Shown here in pieces: positions 4,736 to 8,152 of a stretch of DNA of 8,152 nucleotides. The stretch comes from an uncultured Coriobacteriaceae bacterium (lineage in GTDB: Bacteria; Actinomycetota; Coriobacteriia; Coriobacteriales; QAMH01), in contig CACZSV010000074.1 of the NCBI GenBank assembly GCA_902783925.1, positions 1 to 8,152 on the forward strand, read 5' to 3'. The number at the start of each line of letters is the position of its first letter. Positions within the stretch are counted from its first letter, which is position 1. Made by a program: the position numbers and the translations under genes. The notes under the pieces are model-generated. The model was given only the letters and a program-made list of their open reading frames with translations. It was not told the origin of the DNA and ran no database searches.

Positions 4736-7186
4736 ATGATCGCAACAGAACGCATCGTGCAAACCCCGCAGAGAATCGACTTTCACATCCACTCTGCCGC
4801 AAGCGCGAAGACGCGTGACGCGAATAAGGAATCACTCAGCAAATGCACCGTTAGTAATATCCCGTTGCTCGTCGAGCGGTTGACCGCAAAGGACACTGGC
4901 GTCACCATGTGCGCTATCACCGACCACGACATCTTCGATTATGAGATGTACAAAGCCCTCAAAGCCCATGAGGGCGAAGGCACTCTCGCCTGCGTCTTGC
5001 CTGGCGTCGAGTTTACCGTGAGTTTCGATGATGCTAACTCAAGCGACAAGCAGGGCAGTCCAACCGTCGTCCACATCGTAGTCATTTTCGACGATAACGA
5101 AGAAAAGCTGCACACGCTCAACGGCCATATTGTCGGCGAAGACGGAAAGCCCGCTTATGATAAAGGTGACGCTTTCTCCGCAGACAAATTTACTAAAATC
5201 ATTCGGGAAATCGAGCTCGACTCAGTGCTGATAGGCCACGAGAAGTCAGCTGGCCAAGAGGGCGCCCACGATATTAGCAGCCTCGGCGTCGAGGGAGCTA
5301 AGGAAGCGATCCTGACTGAGTTCGTCGACGCTATAGAACTGCGCAGCAAACACAAAGAGATCAACATAAAGCGCCTCATAGCAACGTACCCGCACGGAGG
5401 CGTCCCCTTCGTCTTCGGCACCGATTGCCACGATTGGGAGCAGTATCCGCTCATTGATTCAACCTTCAAAGGACGCGAAGACGAGGTCGCATTCAGTTCG
5501 GTAAAGTGCCTGCCGAGCTTTCGAGGGCTCGTCATGGCAATAACCGACCAATCCCGAATCAAGGCTGGGGATTGCTCGTTTTTCAGCGCTGCAAAGTCGA
5601 GGGTCGAGACTATCAAATTGCATATAACAGGAAGCCCCATCGAGATACCCTTATCACCTGGCATTAATGCGATCATCGGCGACAACTCAATAGGCAAATC
5701 ATTGCTCGCTCACAAGCTTACCGGATACGCCTGGCTCGACGAATCCAATGCGGACGACCTTAAGAAAGGCTACGATGCGTATTGCGAGAAAGAAGGTTTT
5801 GCGATAGGTACGCAAATTCCCGACTCGCATGTTTTCAGGTTCGACAACCAGAGCAAGGTTCGCAAGACATTCGAAGAGTTGCAGGATGGCGAATGCGACG
5901 ATTACTTCGAAGAATACTACCAGCAGCATGTCGATGCCGAAGGATACAAGAGCAAGCTCCGAGGCTTCTTCAGGAGCTGCCTCAATGCTCTTCAGAAAAA
6001 GATCGAGTTCAACGATTACATCGATTCGCTCTTATCGATAGAGGTGGAGGTCGGCAAAGCGCCAGAAATAACCTCGACCACCATCACGAGTCTTCCGCGA
6101 AAACTGAACGTCACTGAAGTGGAAGAAGTCGTCTCTGATACGCAAATTGAGATAGGCCACATCAACGAGCTCATCGAAACCCATGAACGAGTGATCTCGA
6201 AAATGGATCCACGCGCTCTTGAAGCCCTTAAGAACGCAAGCTCAGAGCTGTCCGTTTTCCTGGGATATGCGCTTGGCCTCGAACGAGCGCGCAGGATCGA
6301 GAACATCAAGATTGAGGCTGTGTGTGAAGCCGCCAAGGACGTGAAAGCGGAACTGGGCGCGAAAAGAACAGACGAAGAAAACCAGCAAGCAGAATATCTG
6401 GGCCAGATAACCCAGGCGTCAAAGCAGATTGCTAAAGCAGTACTTATGAAAGCCGCCGTTAAGAACAGGGTCTTCGATCCTGGGATTGGGAAGGTCAAGA
6501 AGGCTACAACCCCGATGAGAGGATTCTTGTTTGTGTCGGAGCTCAGCGAAGAACGTTTGGATGTAGAGCTGTGCAAGGAGCTTCTTCTCGCCGCATTCAA
6601 TAAAAGCTCGGTCGATCGGATAGTAGCGGGAATCGAAGGCGACACCAGCATGACGTCGAAGGAGTTCATCGCTAGGATTTCGAATGCGAACCCATCCGCT
6701 TCATCTTGCTTTGGTTTCGTGCTGAAGAAAATCGATGCGGCCATCGATGCAAAACTCTTTGAACGGAAAAAGATCACGAACGATAGTATCGGCGTAGACT
6801 CATCTCCATCACCAGGTCTTTACTCGAAAATCTACTTCGACCTGATTGCAGATGCAGACAATCCGGGCATATACATCATCGACCAGCCTGAAGATCAGAT
6901 ATCCCAAACATCAATCAAGAAGAACGTCCTTCGCGCCTTCAGGAGAATGGCTCAGCAGCGGCAAGTGCTACTGATCACGCACAACCCGCAGTTCGTCGTC
7001 AACCTCGACGTCGATAATGTCATCGCGATGCTGAGGGCCGATAACGGTCATATCATGGTTCAAAGTGGTGCCCTGGAATATGAATGCGACGACTACAACA
7101 TGCTCAACGTGGTCGCCGAGACAGTGGAAGGAGGAGCCGATGTCGTCAGAAAACGCCTCAAACGGTACGGTTCAGATGAAGATTGA
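4736..7186 (+). CDS. PHP-domain/SMC-like ATPase (TrlF/Ppl-like), candidate defence protein
   Basis: The protein is 816 aa. Residues ~12-275 are a PHP metal-dependent phosphoesterase domain: DFHIHS (15-20), ITDHD (61-65), PGVEF (89-93), VVHIV (111-115), IGHEKS (166-171) and FGTDCHDW (227-234) supply the expected His/Asp/Glu ligands. Residues ~290-816 are a RecF/SMC-type ATPase: Walker A GDNSIGKS (315-322), a helical, probably coiled-coil insert (~460-570), a possible signature SPGLYSK (691-697), Walker B IYIIDQPED (712-720) and the H-loop THNP (748-751). The architecture matches proteins annotated as TrlF-family AAA-like ATPases and the Ppl (polymerase/histidinol phosphatase-like) defence proteins; at 816 aa it is at the short end as I recall them. 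The inferred action is ATP-gated phosphoester cleavage on nucleic acid or nucleotides. The start ATG 4736 has AGGA 9 nt upstream; a two-codon ATG-CCA-TGA (4731-4739) overlaps it. The last 47 bp overlap the next gene. It follows IS debris, as defence genes often do. Confidence 0.88.
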   Translation: MIATERIVQTPQRIDFHIHSAASAKTRDANKESLSKCTVSNIPLLVERLTAKDTGVTMCAITDHDIFDYEMYKALKAHEGEGTLACVLPGVEFTVSFDDANSSDKQGSPTVVHIVVIFDDNEEKLHTLNGHIVGEDGKPAYDKGDAFSADKFTKIIREIELDSVLIGHEKSAGQEGAHDISSLGVEGAKEAILTEFVDAIELRSKHKEINIKRLIATYPHGGVPFVFGTDCHDWEQYPLIDSTFKGREDEVAFSSVKCLPSFRGLVMAITDQSRIKAGDCSFFSAAKSRVETIKLHITGSPIEIPLSPGINAIIGDNSIGKSLLAHKLTGYAWLDESNADDLKKGYDAYCEKEGFAIGTQIPDSHVFRFDNQSKVRKTFEELQDGECDDYFEEYYQQHVDAEGYKSKLRGFFRSCLNALQKKIEFNDYIDSLLSIEVEVGKAPEITSTTITSLPRKLNVTEVEEVVSDTQIEIGHINELIETHERVISKMDPRALEALKNASSELSVFLGYALGLERARRIENIKIEAVCEAAKDVKAELGAKRTDEENQQAEYLGQITQASKQIAKAVLMKAAVKNRVFDPGIGKVKKATTPMRGFLFVSELSEERLDVELCKELLLAAFNKSSVDRIVAGIEGDTSMTSKEFIARISNANPSASSCFGFVLKKIDAAIDAKLFERKKITNDSIGVDSSPSPGLYSKIYFDLIADADNPGIYIIDQPEDQISQTSIKKNVLRAFRRMAQQRQVLLITHNPQFVVNLDVDNVIAMLRADNGHIMVQSGALEYECDDYNMLNVVAETVEGGADVVRKRLKRYGSDED

Positions 7187-7568
7187 GATGATTCTGGACA
7201 AAGGCAAGGTGAAGATCAAGGGGAGGGGCGGGTTCTCGGTTGATTTGAAGTCTCCCGTCCTGAAAGTTAGCGAGCTCTATAACGCAGTTTTCACAGACAT
7301 AACACAGCCAACCAACATCATTGTGACAGCGTCAAACGACGTGTTGCAGAGCAGGGAGGCCAAACCCATCTTCGAAAACATTAAGACCATCGTTGACAAC
7401 GCCATCGAGGAAATAAACAGCGGTCTTATCGAGCTTGCCGAATCGGAAAACAATCAAGACGACGATGAAAACGAAGAACCGATCGGGGACGAAGTAAACG
7501 ACCCCTTAGCCGAGTTCAGGGCTAACCCCGGCAGTCTTCTTTCAGACGAGAACAATGACGGGGCCTAA
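7140..7568 (+). CDS. Unrecognised 142-aa acidic-tailed protein, partner of the PHP-ATPase
   Basis: I chose ATG 7140 because AAGGAGG sits 5 nt upstream, the best ribosome-binding site in the window. The longer in-frame start at 7065 has none and would lie deep inside the ATPase gene. The gene overlaps the ATPase gene by 47 bp in another frame, so co-expression and a joint function are likely. Residues 11-35 look like a beta hairpin (MKIEMILDKGKVKIKGRGG, then FSVDL). Residues ~40-100 look alpha/beta with a helix (PIFENIKTIVDNAIEEINSG). From 101 the chain is a strongly acidic, low-complexity tail (SENNQDDDENEE) ending PLAEFRANPGSLLSDENN. There is no signal peptide, membrane segment or catalytic motif. 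I do not recognise the family. It could be a regulatory or inhibitory subunit, or a DNA mimic; those are guesses. Confidence 0.82.
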   Translation: MSSENASNGTVQMKIEMILDKGKVKIKGRGGFSVDLKSPVLKVSELYNAVFTDITQPTNIIVTASNDVLQSREAKPIFENIKTIVDNAIEEINSGLIELAESENNQDDDENEEPIGDEVNDPLAEFRANPGSLLSDENNDGA

Positions 7569-7620
7569 GCCTCACGCGAGCCTACCAAGCCGGCAAATCG
7601 CATTCCCTCGGCGGATGCCC

Positions 7621-7644
7621 GATGAAACTTACGGAAACTTAAAC
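7621..7644 (+). repeat. 24-bp direct repeat, copy 1
   Basis: The unit starts GATGAAACTTACGG and ends AAACTTAAAC. It is identical in all 24 positions to the copy at 7707-7730. Each unit itself contains AAACTTA twice, 10 bp apart. It lies between the PHP-ATPase pair and the convergent gene. Confidence 0.9.
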
Positions 7645-7706
7645 CGACGCCTTAGAGTTCTCGCGACCTGCGCTTTCATGCCCGAGAGCGCCGGAAAACC
7701 GCCTCA

Positions 7707-7730
7707 GATGAAACTTACGGAAACTTAAAC
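7707..7730 (+). repeat. 24-bp direct repeat, copy 2
   Basis: This is an exact second copy, 86 bp after the first, ending 5 bp before the stop codon of the convergent gene. On the minus strand both copies can be read as LSFRKFH, but in different frames because 86 is not a multiple of three. They are too few and too short to be a CRISPR array. Confidence 0.9.
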
Positions 7731-7735
7731 TGCGC

Positions 7736-8152
7736 TTATGCCCAAAACGGCACATAGCGCATGTAGCGCGGCGCGGTGTCGGGATCCACTGGCTTGATCA
7801 ATCCGGCGTCGACCGTGTCCTTGATGACGCGGGAAGCCTTCACCTTCGCATTGCCCTCCAGGGCGAATAGGTTGCGCACGTCGGCGTTGGTGAGGGCGTT
7901 CGCGGTCACGCTCGCAAGGCATGCCTGCATGTAGCAGGTGCGCACCCTGTCTTCTTTGCTCGTCAGGTCGAATGGGATCTTCGAGTAAATTGTCGCTTTC
8001 GTGAACTTGCCCGACTGGTCCTCCACGCGCGGGGCGAGAAGGTTTTGCGAGCTCGTCGCGGTGACGATCTTGTCGTAACCGCTTCCGCGCTCCTCGCAGA
8101 TGCCGCACTTGTGCATGAAGCCCGCCATCGCCTCGTTGCGGGACTGTGGGAC
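7736..8152 (-). CDS. COG2865-type ATP-binding/winged-helix regulator-like protein, C-terminal part
   Basis: The frame is open through the right edge, so 138 C-terminal residues are visible and the start is outside; ATG 8128 is internal. The segment begins VPQSRNEAMAGFMHKCGICEERGSGYDK. The RNE...CGICEERGSG block is typical of the divergent HATPase_c_4 domain in proteins whose N-terminus is an AlbA_2 (Schlafen-like) domain. The last ~75 residues (SKEDRVRTCYMQACL, LTNADVRNLF, ASRVIKDTVDAGLIKPVD) look like the usual winged-helix tail and end in RYVPFWA. Family members are annotated as putative transcriptional regulators or ATP-binding proteins and often lie in islands. It is convergent with the PHP-ATPase pair, and the 24-bp repeats lie just beyond its stop. 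Confidence 0.85.
   Translation of the reverse strand, partial: VPQSRNEAMAGFMHKCGICEERGSGYDKIVTATSSQNLLAPRVEDQSGKFTKATIYSKIPFDLTSKEDRVRTCYMQACLASVTANALTNADVRNLFALEGNAKVKASRVIKDTVDAGLIKPVDPDTAPRYMRYVPFWA

Noticed and set aside
4736..5560. Histidinol phosphatase or DNA polymerase III PHP domain
   Set aside because: The PHP domain is fused to an SMC/RecF-type ATPase with Walker A at residue 315, and no polymerase or HisK architecture follows.
6016..6777. 253-aa minus-strand open frame
   Set aside because: It is antisense to the ATPase helical region. The serine-rich product is typical of a shadow frame.
7621..7730. Short CRISPR array
   Set aside because: Only two repeats with a 62-bp spacing, an internal doublet and no cas genes.
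7569..7735. Intrinsic terminator between the convergent genes
   Set aside because: Only tiny stems such as CGG-AAAA-CCG near 7691 were seen, without a following T-run on either strand.

Overview
The window looks like an accessory stretch of a GC-rich actinobacterial chromosome, most likely class Coriobacteriia (Eggerthella/Gordonibacter-like). This is inferred from three things: the base composition by eye, an exported protein of the Ig-like repeat type common in gut Coriobacteriia, and the style of the IS3 and IS110 remnants. No rRNA, tRNA or housekeeping marker is present to confirm it.

Left part (1-3176, minus strand). Reading leftward there is a two-gene, translationally coupled operon: a cytoplasmic VanXY/VanY-like M15 D,D-peptidase (3176-2604), then an asparagine-synthetase-family protein (2607-1060). 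The second protein starts in the middle of the usual glutaminase domain and lacks the catalytic cysteine, but keeps an intact-looking ATP-pyrophosphatase domain. Further left is the 5' part of a secreted surface protein with a clear signal peptide (841 to beyond the window edge).

Middle part (3177-4735). This is a junkyard of decayed mobile DNA: a non-coding stretch with repeats, the 3' end of an IS3-family element whose orfB remnant carries a frameshift and a stop, and an IS110-family transposase fragment that has lost its N-terminal DEDD domain. A 20-bp perfect palindrome lies just before the next gene.

Right part (4736-8152). The plus strand carries an 816-aa protein combining a PHP phosphoesterase domain with an SMC/RecF-like ATPase (TrlF/Ppl-like architecture). 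It overlaps an unrecognised 142-aa acidic-tailed protein read in another frame. I regard this pair as the best candidate for a little-described system, plausibly anti-phage defence. A 167-bp gap holding two identical 24-bp repeats separates it from the convergent 3' end of a COG2865-type (AlbA_2/HATPase_c_4) regulator-like gene that runs off the right edge.

The decayed ISs, the orientation changes and the defence-like gene suggest a genomic island or integration hotspot. The peptidase/synthetase operon may be a remnant of a larger cluster whose upstream part was displaced by the insertions.
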